14,799 bases of DNA from UBA1081 sp045537555 (GTDB lineage: Bacteria; Bacillota; Clostridia; Oscillospirales; Acutalibacteraceae): the NCBI GenBank assembly GCA_045537555.1, contig JAZSPR010000109.1:1-14799 (forward strand). The letters run 5' to 3'. Under the pieces are notes generated by a model. The model was not told where the DNA came from and searched no databases. It worked only from the letters and a program-made list of their open reading frames with translations. Position numbers and translations under genes: made by a program. The first letter of the stretch is position 1. The number at the start of each line of letters is the position of its first letter. Of this stretch, positions 1-7,211 are shown piece by piece.

Positions 1-8
1 ACAAATCA

Positions 9-37
9 GAATTTGTCGAGGTCCCCTCGACAAATTC
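9..37. repeat. Perfect 13-bp hairpin at left edge
   Basis: Positions 9-21 and 25-37 are perfect reverse complements around a 3-base loop. The right arm is followed by only a short T run. It could be a terminator for a gene beyond the left edge, or one more hairpin of the repeat element that follows directly. With no upstream gene visible, I cannot decide between these. Confidence 0.6.
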
Positions 38-39
38 TT

Positions 40-174
40 TAATTAGTAATTAGTAATGATTAATGAGTAATGAATGAAAGGGCTACGCCCTTTAAATCCC
101 ATTATAGAGCGAAGCGGAACATAAGTCGCTTGCGACTTCCGACATTACTCATTACTCACTACTCATTGCTCATT
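40..174. repeat. MITE-like palindromic element with heptamer arrays
   Basis: Positions 40-74 are five consecutive 7-bp units close to TAATGAG. Positions 143-170 are four units of CATTACT or near variants, which is the same heptamer (in rotation) on the other strand. The two arrays therefore form the inverted arms of one element. Between them lie two perfect hairpins: 77-83/87-93 (AAAGGGC, 3-base loop) and 123-129/132-138 (AAGTCGC, 2-base loop). A further GGGC/GCCC pair sits at 181-192. No ORF here has support, so this accounts for the whole stretch left of the first gene. Such elements are usually non-autonomous multicopy repeats; copy number cannot be judged from one window. Confidence 0.6.
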
Positions 175-198
175 TTTGTTGGGCATCAGCCCGATAAA

Positions 199-1080
199 TT
201 ATTGTTTTCTTTTCCAAACCAACATATTATCTGTAAACTCCGCATCTATTCTGCCTGAATTTCTCAGATAAGTAAGATATGACTTCACGGTACTTCCTAC
301 GAGGACATACTGCTGAAAATTCATTGTAAGCTTGTATTCATCGAACAGCTTTTTAAGAAGGTTCTCAAAGTATACGGGTTCCTTACACAAATCGCATATT
401 TTATCAGCAATTTCATTAACTGCTCTGATATTAAAATCACAAAGAGGCACAATATCGTCCGTTGCTGCCGCATGAGACGGCACAAACATCGCCGCTTTCA
501 TATTTTTGACATTTTCAAGCGTTTCAAGATACTTTTCCACGTCATATATAAAGCCGATTTTATATTTATTTATTGTTTCCTCACTTGAAAGGCAGTCTGC
601 AAGAAAAACAACATCGTCACTTGTTCTGAAACCGACCATATCGAAAAAATGCCCCGGTAAATCAATAATTTCAAAGCCTTCAGGCAGATTTTCATTTGCA
701 AGAGGCTCACAATCACTCTCCTGAGCAAGAATAAACTTATGATGAAGCTCTTTCACGGGATAACCGCCGTAAAGAAAAGCCGGTTCAAGCATGGGATGAT
801 TGGTAAAGTCGCTCTCAATCCCCTTTGCAAAGATTCTGCATCCCGTCTGCGACTGAAGATACTTATTCCCGCCTATATGGTCTGCATTTGAATGAGTATT
901 GTAAATCGCTTTGAGATTCCAGCCGTTTTTATCAAGAATCTGACGCACTTTTCTGCCCGCATCCTTATCATTTCCGCTGTCAATAAGGCATACCTCTGTG
1001 TCATTCAGTTTAAAAAGTCCGATTTTTGCGGGAGATTCAATATAATAAGTGTTTCCCTTTACATTAATTAATTCATACAT
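199..1080 (-). CDS. Metallo-beta-lactamase-fold hydrolase
   Basis: This is a 293-residue cytosolic protein of the metallo-beta-lactamase fold superfamily; no signal peptide is visible. Metal-site elements appear in the usual order: THSNADHIGG at about residues 62-71, PGHFF with His144, LADC with Asp162, and PSHAA with His203. The first motif is H-x-N-x-D-H instead of H-x-H-x-D-H, so one zinc ligand is replaced by Asn. About 90 residues follow the last ligand and look helical, perhaps a small C-terminal domain. I chose the ATG at 1080 because AAGGTGA sits 5 bases upstream; a GTG at 1089 is also in frame and would add three residues, but it lies inside that binding site. The substrate is unknown: the fold serves hydrolases, glyoxalase II and many others. 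It lies downstream of the large exoprotein gene, with a terminator between them. Confidence 0.85.
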   Translation of the reverse strand: MYELINVKGNTYYIESPAKIGLFKLNDTEVCLIDSGNDKDAGRKVRQILDKNGWNLKAIYNTHSNADHIGGNKYLQSQTGCRIFAKGIESDFTNHPMLEPAFLYGGYPVKELHHKFILAQESDCEPLANENLPEGFEIIDLPGHFFDMVGFRTSDDVVFLADCLSSEETINKYKIGFIYDVEKYLETLENVKNMKAAMFVPSHAAATDDIVPLCDFNIRAVNEIADKICDLCKEPVYFENLLKKLFDEYKLTMNFQQYVLVGSTVKSYLTYLRNSGRIDAEFTDNMLVWKRKQ

Positions 1081-1096
1081 AAAAATCACCTTATAT

Positions 1097-1125
1097 ATAA
1101 TAACATTATATTATATATAAGTCAA
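1097..1125 (-). promoter_or_regulatory. Candidate promoter of the MBL-fold gene
   Basis: Reading the minus strand, TTGACT (1120-1125) is followed after 17 bases by TATTAT (1097-1102). The match is good, but the start site would fall near 1090, inside the AAGGTGA ribosome binding site, leaving a leader of about 10 bases. The flanking sequence is a pair of TTATATATAA palindromes (1091-1100 and 1111-1120), which offer other -10-like hexamers (TATAAT at 1105-1110) but without a good -35 partner. Confidence 0.45.
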
Positions 1126-1127
1126 AC

Positions 1128-1159
1128 AAAACAGGTCTGTCCGAAGACAGACCTGTTTT
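1128..1159 (-). terminator. Rho-independent terminator of the large exoprotein gene
   Basis: A 14-bp perfect stem (1128-1141 with 1146-1159) closes on a 4-base CGAA loop. On the minus strand it starts 11 bases after the exoprotein stop codon and ends in a TTTTGTTT tract, as expected for an intrinsic terminator. The T run on the plus strand would let it work in both directions. Confidence 0.85.
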
Positions 1160-1170
1160 TTTAGATTTTA

Positions 1171-4100
1171 TTAAAGACCGAACAAACTTTCAAAGAAAGC
1201 CTTGATCTTTGCAAATAACTGCTCGAGGAGTTCAATAAGTCTTGCAAAACCTGTGAGAGGTGTTGCCTTATCGTCGTCACCGCCGAGAAGCTGGCTGATT
1301 CTGTCTTTTGTGATTTCAAGATCACCGATATCTTCAAAGAGTTCTGTGATACTGAAATCAACATTCTTGAATCTTGAACCGAGTTCACCTGCAAGAGGAA
1401 CAAGCACCTGATAAATCGTGTAAATAAGATTAATGATTACATCAGGAATGTTAGCTTTCTTTGCCTCACCGTTAAGGTAAACAAAGATTTCCATAAGAAG
1501 ATCGTCGCTGTCGTTTTCGTCATCAAGCTGACAGAAGCCGATGAGGAAGTTTGCAATATTCTTTGCATTATCTTCAAAGAACAACGTATCAGTTACAATT
1601 CTGAAAATAAGTGTCAGCAGGTCAGCACCGCCCGATGTGTTCAGATATACATAGTTCTGACCGGATGCCGAAATCTTCTTTACAACAGTACCTGCACAAA
1701 GTGTTGAGAAATCGATGTAAGGAAGCTTGATGTTCAAAGTACCTACTGCATAAACATCCTCTGTGAATGTCTGCATTTCAAATGTACCGATAGCATTTCC
1801 TTCTTCATCGAACATCTCCTCACCGTTTTCATCAAGTGTGGGGATGAATACTTCTCTTTCAACTTCCTGTGTTCCGAGAACAAGATTCTCGTTTTCGATA
1901 TCGAATGAAAGTGATTCACCGAGAAGTCCTTCAAGAAGCTGGTTAACAAGCTGGTTGAAGTCGAAATCAAGAGGAACTGAAAGATTGAGCTGCATACCGC
2001 CGATATTCAGGTTACTGAGAAGTGAATTGACAAGCGGATAAGCATCAAATACGGGACCGAGAATATCAAGGAGAACGTATACAAAGTGGATAAGGTTATT
2101 AACCATGTCATTCAGACCGCCGAGTGAAATGAAGAACAACAGGTTGGGAAGAAGGTTGAATACTGTTTCAATGGGGTTAGCAATAACCTTTTCAACAAAT
2201 GCGATAAGGGGCTTGACTGTGAGATAGATTGTGTCACAGTTCTGTGTAAGAGCAGACTCACCGTTGAAAATTCTTGAGAAGTATGTCTTGAAGTCTGAGA
2301 GACCGTCAGTTGCACCGAGAGTTTCCATAAGAGGAATCCATGCATAATAGTAACCTTCATAACCGGGAAGAGTGATAAGGTTAAGGACACTCAGGTCTTC
2401 ACCTGCGAAGAGGAACTTGAAGAGAATTGCGAAGGGAGCTGCAATTGCTGAGAGACCTCTGAGGAAGATTTCGGGATCAGAGAAATTCTTTCTGATTTCT
2501 TCATTTCCGTAACCCCAGTCGAATGAATAAAGCTGTTTTTCTTCGCCTGTTTCTTCATCTGTACCGATCATATAGAATGTGTTATCGGTATACTTTGCAG
2601 ATTCAATTTCAAGAGCTTTATACATTTCGTATGCATCATAATCCTGAGCGGCATGAGCATTCTGTGCATCAAGTCTGTGCTGTTTTGTGATAGCTTCTTC
2701 AGTCATAAGCTTGTTGTAAATTGAAACAACTTCTTTGACTTCGCCTGTTTCAAGCTCAACTTTACCGTTCTTCTTTACAGCATCACCGAATTCATAAACA
2801 AGGGCATCTGCAAGAGTCTGCTTGGACATATCAACGTCGAGAACCGCATCAAGGATACCGGGAAGGTCGATTGAACCGCCGAGGTCACCGAGCATGCCGT
2901 AAAGAGCACTTGCAATTGTTGAAAGCATATCATTTGTGAAGAGAAGGTCGCCGATCAAATCGCTGAGGAACTGACCGAGTGATTCCATATCCTCAAGCTT
3001 GAGCATTGCGAATACATTATCAGCGATATCATCAAGATTATCAACCATGTAGGATGCCTTATCCTTTGTCCAGTATTCACTGTAAAGGACGTTTGTACCG
3101 TAGTTGTAATCATCGTATTCTTCAGCATAACCGAAGATTTCATCTGTGTGGTAATCAACGGGCTTGGGAGCATATGAATATTCATCACCCTCTACAACCT
3201 GACCGTTGAGAACCTTATAGATTGAACCGAATTCGTTCTTATAGAACAATTCGTAAAGAGCTGCAATAGCACCGTCGGGATTGAGAACAACGTTATCAAG
3301 AATATCCTGAATTCTAAGACCTGCAAACAGGTCATCTGTAAGCATTTCCTTATCAAGACCGAAAGCATCAAGAAGGGTGTAATCACTTGTGAAGTCCTGA
3401 GCCATGGGATCATAACTTCTGTACATAACACCTGAGAAAAGGTAACGGAAGAGGAAGAGAAGAACAAGACCTTCTGTTTCCATACCGCCTACATTAACAT
3501 CGATATAGTTTCTTGTATGGTTAGCCCAGTTCTGAGTTACACCGTCTCTGCCTGTCATTGAGAATGTACCGTATCTGCCTGAATATACATTCTTAACAGT
3601 ACCTACAGCCTGAAGCTTATAGTCCATAATGGGAGGAAGTGATGCGGCTTCTTCTTTTGTTACAATACTCTGTGAGTGACCGTATTCACCTGCTTCACGG
3701 AGTTCTGCGGGGACCATATTAAGTGAAACAACTCTGTAAGTTTTTGTTTCGCCTGTTTCTTCATTAATAACAACTGAATATTCGTAGAATTCCTTTACGG
3801 GCATACTGTATTCAGCTTCGGTATGTGTTTCATCATGTTCTGTAACAACGTAACCTGCACCGTTAGCCCAGCCGATATCGTTACGAATTGCATACTGAGT
3901 ATATTCGCCGTTTGCATCAAGACCTGAAACAAGTGTTGTGAATTCGGAGTCTTCATAAAGGTTAAGGTCACCGTTTGCACTTACATATGCTTCCGTAACG
4001 GGATTGTTATGATAATCGGGATTGTATCCTGCCATGCCGGGTCTGTAAACAATTGATTCACCGTTTGCATGGTAACCGATAATGGGAATACCTGTGTCAA

Positions 4101-6609
4101 CATCGAAACCAATAAGATTAAGGATACCCTGAACCGAATCAAGGAATGCAATAGTATCTTCACCGATAAGATCCATAACATCAAGTGTATAAACTGAAAT
4201 CTTTGCACCAAAGAGAATTGCGTGAGAGATTCTGATGGGAACCTGAAGTTTTTCCAACGCTCCAAAAACACCGCCTGATGTAAGGAAATATGAGAGGTTG
4301 GGAAGAAGGTTAAGGATTGTACCGATGGGGTCAGCAAGAAGAACATTGTTAACCCAGTTAAGAAGAGGAGAAAGAATACCGTCATTAAGGAAAGCTGAAA
4401 TTGTGTTGGGGTTACGGCTTCCGTCTGATCTGATAGCATCTGCTCTCTGTTCAAATTCTTCACCGGAGAGAAGACCGGGAAGTCCGAGAACTTCAAATAC
4501 GGGAAGAAGAATTGTATTATAATAGTTATGTGTAATACTGTCATCATTAAGTATGAGACTGAGAGGTGTCAACAAAACGTCAGCAACTTTAATTGTTGAG
4601 TCTGAATCACCGAAAAGAACGCTGAGCAACGGAGCAAGAGGAGCAAGAATTGCATCAAGAGCCTTGAGGAACTTTTCCTGGCTTCCGTTGATATCCCATA
4701 CCATCTGTGAGAAGTCTACGTCTCTCCAACGGTCACCGCAATAACCGTCGTGCTCGGAACCGATAGCTGCGTAATCACCTGTATTGTGATCACCTGAAGA
4801 TGTGATACCACCCTTTGCAGCCTTGAGATGGTCATGCATTTTTCTGAAGTTGGGGAACATTGTTGTGTAGCCGTATGCATCGTTCATATAGCCGTACTTG
4901 TTCCATACATATGCAAGACCTGCAGGTGTAAGTGTAACACCGATACTTGCAAGAGCCGCATAAATTGTTGCCTGCCAACCTGCACCCTGGTCAACAACAA
5001 CATCAACGATATCATCAAGACCACCCCACAGATCTTCAAGTGTTGTGTTGATGAATTCGTCTGTGAGCATATCATCAAGAAGACTTGCTACCATGGGATA
5101 AAGCATTTCAAGAAGCATATTGATGATGCTGTCCTGATACACAAAGTCAGCAATAACAACCTTAAGGAGGTCCTGAGCAGTCTTTGCATTCTGTGCATCA
5201 TAATAGTATGCCATTTTTTCATATTCAGGACCTGTGTAGTCAAAGAACATCTTGAGGATTGAACCGACTCTTTCACTCTTGAGAAGGCCGTCAATTGTGC
5301 TTACGATTGTTGTAACCTTCTGGGCATCAACCTGATAAACAATGTCATTGCCCTGTGAATCCTGATATTTTGTATATGTATGCTTGGGCCAGTATTTAGC
5401 CTGTGTGGGTTCGGCAGGATTGATAATGGGAGTAAGCTGAGCAACAAGGTTTACATAGCTGTATGCAGCCTGACCGAAAACAGCAATTTTTGCCTTGTTT
5501 GAAATGCTTGCGAATGTATCATAATGTTGCATGATAATATCGTAATGATAATTAACAAGGTCCTGATTTCGGAGCATATCAAGCATCATTCTGCCGTTTG
5601 CATCTGTGCTGAGATAATCAGAGAAATAAGTATTGAGCGAACCTTCAAGATTGATGAGCTCCATTCTTGTGTTGTTTGTGCCTATTGAACCTGTATCAAC
5701 CTTATAACCGCCGTTGTAATACTGAGCAACTATGCCTGAATCGTCATACTGTCTGAGGATTTTCCATTCAACAGTAAGTGATCTTTCAGAGAAAGCTGTG
5801 TTGAGAACGGGTTCTGTAGTAAGAACAGTTTCAAGGTCTGTTTCACAATGGAAAACATATGAATGGAACCAGTTACCTGAATTGATTGATGTACAGTTAC
5901 CGCTGAAGTAGTCAATGATAGTTGAAACATGACAGAAATCATAAAGATTCATAAGAACATACTGATCCATTGTATCAGCATAAGGTTCAAGCCATGAATC
6001 ATCTGTTTCAAGCTCATAAATTTCGCCGTCAAGAACCTCATATGTGGGCATGGGTGAACGGTCTTTGATATCACCGACAGCATTAACAAGATATGTGTAA
6101 CCGTCAAGGAAAAGGTATTTTCCGTCATCACCCTTTGTGAACTTAAGGGTTTCGGCAACTTTATCTGCAACCATGGGAACTGTGTAAAGACCTACACCGT
6201 AAGTTGTGCTTATAATGTTGTCAACAATTGCAAGATAAGCCTGAGCTGAACCACGGATAAGAGCTGCTGAGTTATCCTTTGCATCTACTCTGTGGTTATA
6301 AGAAATAGCACGGATGGGCATGTCCTGCTCATCGGCATACTTATAATCATCAGATGCATTGGAAATGGTGTAGTGGTCAAGGTCACCTACAATGCTTCGG
6401 ATGGGAAAACCGTTTTCATCGGTATTGATAACGTTCATTGAATCAAAACCTGATGAAACATTTGTGTAGTTGAAGAACGAATATGCAAGAGCTCTGTAAT
6501 TTTCATCGCTGCTTGCTTCTGCTGCAAATGCAACAAAACTTGATGAAATGCCTGTCATAAACATCAAGACAGAAAGAAAAACACAAAGTGTCTTTTTCAG
6601 CATTTTCAT
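1171..6609 (-). CDS. Giant secreted repeat protein, unknown function
   Basis: This is an 1812-residue exported protein; I recognise no named family. Residues 1-30 form a Sec signal peptide (basic MKMLKK start, hydrophobic core, AFA-A cleavage region). No LPXTG signal, SLH, dockerin or C-terminal membrane anchor is visible, and the chain ends in an amphipathic helix, KIKAFFESLFGL. A large unit is duplicated in degenerate form: about 489-515 resembles 1222-1245, 638-801 resembles 1375-1522 (both with NPI/DPI then NLLPNL), about 832-1003 resembles 1567-1623 (both with AVGT), and 1034-1060 resembles 1652-1680. Helical, leucine-rich stretches alternate with beta-rich, acidic and tyrosine-rich ones. 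AAAAGGAGG lies 8 bases before the ATG at 6609. It is monocistronic, with its own promoter and terminator. A surface or matrix role is a guess only. Confidence 0.85.
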   Translation of the reverse strand: MKMLKKTLCVFLSVLMFMTGISSSFVAFAAEASSDENYRALAYSFFNYTNVSSGFDSMNVINTDENGFPIRSIVGDLDHYTISNASDDYKYADEQDMPIRAISYNHRVDAKDNSAALIRGSAQAYLAIVDNIISTTYGVGLYTVPMVADKVAETLKFTKGDDGKYLFLDGYTYLVNAVGDIKDRSPMPTYEVLDGEIYELETDDSWLEPYADTMDQYVLMNLYDFCHVSTIIDYFSGNCTSINSGNWFHSYVFHCETDLETVLTTEPVLNTAFSERSLTVEWKILRQYDDSGIVAQYYNGGYKVDTGSIGTNNTRMELINLEGSLNTYFSDYLSTDANGRMMLDMLRNQDLVNYHYDIIMQHYDTFASISNKAKIAVFGQAAYSYVNLVAQLTPIINPAEPTQAKYWPKHTYTKYQDSQGNDIVYQVDAQKVTTIVSTIDGLLKSERVGSILKMFFDYTGPEYEKMAYYYDAQNAKTAQDLLKVVIADFVYQDSIINMLLEMLYPMVASLLDDMLTDEFINTTLEDLWGGLDDIVDVVVDQGAGWQATIYAALASIGVTLTPAGLAYVWNKYGYMNDAYGYTTMFPNFRKMHDHLKAAKGGITSSGDHNTGDYAAIGSEHDGYCGDRWRDVDFSQMVWDINGSQEKFLKALDAILAPLAPLLSVLFGDSDSTIKVADVLLTPLSLILNDDSITHNYYNTILLPVFEVLGLPGLLSGEEFEQRADAIRSDGSRNPNTISAFLNDGILSPLLNWVNNVLLADPIGTILNLLPNLSYFLTSGGVFGALEKLQVPIRISHAILFGAKISVYTLDVMDLIGEDTIAFLDSVQGILNLIGFDVDTGIPIIGYHANGESIVYRPGMAGYNPDYHNNPVTEAYVSANGDLNLYEDSEFTTLVSGLDANGEYTQYAIRNDIGWANGAGYVVTEHDETHTEAEYSMPVKEFYEYSVVINEETGETKTYRVVSLNMVPAELREAGEYGHSQSIVTKEEAASLPPIMDYKLQAVGTVKNVYSGRYGTFSMTGRDGVTQNWANHTRNYIDVNVGGMETEGLVLLFLFRYLFSGVMYRSYDPMAQDFTSDYTLLDAFGLDKEMLTDDLFAGLRIQDILDNVVLNPDGAIAALYELFYKNEFGSIYKVLNGQVVEGDEYSYAPKPVDYHTDEIFGYAEEYDDYNYGTNVLYSEYWTKDKASYMVDNLDDIADNVFAMLKLEDMESLGQFLSDLIGDLLFTNDMLSTIASALYGMLGDLGGSIDLPGILDAVLDVDMSKQTLADALVYEFGDAVKKNGKVELETGEVKEVVSIYNKLMTEEAITKQHRLDAQNAHAAQDYDAYEMYKALEIESAKYTDNTFYMIGTDEETGEEKQLYSFDWGYGNEEIRKNFSDPEIFLRGLSAIAAPFAILFKFLFAGEDLSVLNLITLPGYEGYYYAWIPLMETLGATDGLSDFKTYFSRIFNGESALTQNCDTIYLTVKPLIAFVEKVIANPIETVFNLLPNLLFFISLGGLNDMVNNLIHFVYVLLDILGPVFDAYPLVNSLLSNLNIGGMQLNLSVPLDFDFNQLVNQLLEGLLGESLSFDIENENLVLGTQEVEREVFIPTLDENGEEMFDEEGNAIGTFEMQTFTEDVYAVGTLNIKLPYIDFSTLCAGTVVKKISASGQNYVYLNTSGGADLLTLIFRIVTDTLFFEDNAKNIANFLIGFCQLDDENDSDDLLMEIFVYLNGEAKKANIPDVIINLIYTIYQVLVPLAGELGSRFKNVDFSITELFEDIGDLEITKDRISQLLGGDDDKATPLTGFARLIELLEQLFAKIKAFFESLFGL
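2044..2487 (-). repeat. Internal protein repeat, copy 2
   Basis: This encodes residues 1375-1522 of the exoprotein: FLRGLSAIAAPFAILF, then PLMETLG, then NPIETVFNLLPNLLFF. The order and spacing follow copy 1, and the 17-base DNA identity is at 2141-2157. The protein-level match is clear but diverged, so the duplication is old or the module is under selection for fold only. Confidence 0.7.
4207..4698 (-). repeat. Internal protein repeat, copy 1
   Basis: This encodes residues 638-801 of the large exoprotein. It begins with a segment containing FLKALDAILAPLAPLL, passes through a VFEVLG segment, and ends with DPIGTILNLLPNLSYF. It matches the second copy at 2044-2487 by eye. A 17-base identity survives at the DNA level at 4295-4311, coding NLLPNL. 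Confidence 0.7.
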
Positions 6610-6720
6610 GTTCTTTTCCTCCTTTTAAGAGTTCATTTTTTTGCGGAAAATTTTCAGTCAGAAACCGTAAATACCGTTCACAAAAATATTCACGATTCCG
6701 CTATAATATAGTCCATAGTT

Positions 6721-6749
6721 ATTATACATAAAATAAATAATTATTTCAA
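6721..6749 (-). promoter_or_regulatory. Promoter of the large exoprotein gene
   Basis: On the minus strand TTGAAA (6744-6749), 17 bases, then a perfect TATAAT (6721-6726). The start site would be near 6714, giving a leader of about 105 bases before the ATG at 6609. The rest of 6610-6893 is AT-rich and I see no gene in it. Confidence 0.65.
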
Positions 6750-6850
6750 GTGCTAAAACCAAAAAAGATTGAATCTGATGATTAATTTTGCATATATTCA
6801 CATATTCTTCATAAACGATTTATGCATAATGATGAAAAATTATTTTTATC

Positions 6851-6879
6851 TTGATTTTTCAGAAAAAAAAGTGTATGAT
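6851..6879 (+). promoter_or_regulatory. Promoter of tRNA-Leu
   Basis: TTGATT (6851-6856), a 17-base spacer, then TATGAT (6874-6879). Initiation is expected near 6886, about 8 bases before the mature tRNA 5' end. The tRNA-Ser promoter further right uses the same TTGATT -35 and the same spacing. Confidence 0.7.
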
Positions 6880-6893
6880 TTATGGGTACAAAC

Positions 6894-6980
6894 GCCGGTG
6901 TGATGGAATTGGCAGACGTGCCGGACTCAAAATCCGGTGGTAGCGATACCGTACCGGTTCGACCCCGGTCACCGGCACCA
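6894..6980 (+). tRNA. tRNA-Leu (CAA), CCA encoded
   Basis: The acceptor stem GCCGGTG (6894-6900) pairs with CACCGGC (6970-6976), followed by discriminator A and an encoded CCA at 6978-6980. The anticodon stem CCGGA/TCCGG encloses the loop CTCAAAA, giving anticodon CAA, which reads the Leu codon TTG. The T-arm contains GGTTCGA. The long variable arm (GGTAGCGATACC) is typical of a class II tRNA, as expected for leucine. Confidence 0.95.
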
Positions 6981-7010
6981 GAAAATCCCGTTCTCAGGAA
7001 CGGGATTTTC
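6981..7010 (+). terminator. Terminator of tRNA-Leu
   Basis: A perfect 13-bp stem (6981-6993 with 6998-7010) with loop TCAG begins on the base after the tRNA CCA. The stem ends in TTTTC and is followed by TTA, so the T tract is short and partly within the stem. It probably also limits 3' trailer length. Confidence 0.75.
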
Positions 7011-7014
7011 TTAT

Positions 7015-7182
7015 CCGTTGCGAAAGCAACGGCATATCATCACGTGTCAGCGTGCATATCATCGCCGCAGGCGTATATCATCATCCGTCAGGATGTATTG
7101 CTTTCACAACGATGATATACAGAACCTTGTTCTGATGATATACAATTCCTGCGGAATTGATGAAATCCACGGCTTTGCCGTG
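7015..7182. repeat. Seven-hairpin repeat element with inverted ATATCATC spacers
   Basis: Seven short stems are strung together: 7015-7021/7026-7032 (GAAA loop), 7041-7044/7051-7054, 7063-7066/7070-7073, 7083-7086/7091-7094, 7121-7125/7129-7133, 7144-7149/7153-7158 and 7168-7173/7177-7182. In the left half they are separated by CATATCATC or TATATCATC. In the right half the spacers are GATGATATAC (7111-7120 and 7134-7143) and GATGAAATC, the same word inverted. The centre (7095-7110) resembles the first hairpin in reverse orientation. No ORF is supported here. This looks like a mobile-type or regulatory multicopy repeat; its function is unknown. Confidence 0.7.
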
Positions 7183-7189
7183 ATATAAT
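7181..7189 (+). promoter_or_regulatory. Extended -10 promoter element before the flavodoxin-like gene
   Basis: TGATATAAT is a TGn extended -10 with a perfect TATAAT at 7184-7189, overlapping the end of the last hairpin of the repeat element. No good -35 is found 16-18 bases upstream. Initiation would be near 7196, about 16 bases before the ATG. Confidence 0.5.
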
Positions 7190-7211
7190 AATACATTCAA
7201 AGGTGATTCAT

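Noticed and set aside
40..174. CRISPR array or short minisatellite
   Set aside because: The repeats are 7 bp with no unique spacers and switch orientation across the centre, unlike CRISPR.
3981..4547. 188-residue open frame on the minus strand in another frame of the exoprotein gene
   Set aside because: It is a frame shadow: leucine/phenylalanine/serine-rich low-complexity translation, inside a gene with clear internal homology in the main frame.
4828..5262. 144-residue open frame on the plus strand, rich in Cys, Ile and Val
   Set aside because: It lies wholly antisense to the large exoprotein, whose frame, signal peptide and repeats are convincing. The odd composition is what the reverse complement of that coding sequence would give, and no ribosome binding site is evident.
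7015..7182. Riboswitch or T-box leader for the flavodoxin-like gene
   Set aside because: The likely promoter lies at the downstream end of the region, the structure is a chain of independent hairpins with no central junction, and no terminator/antiterminator pair precedes the start codon.
6882..7188. Two open frames running through the tRNA-Leu and the hairpin chain
   Set aside because: They read through a well-formed tRNA gene, its terminator and the structured repeat; neither has a ribosome binding site.
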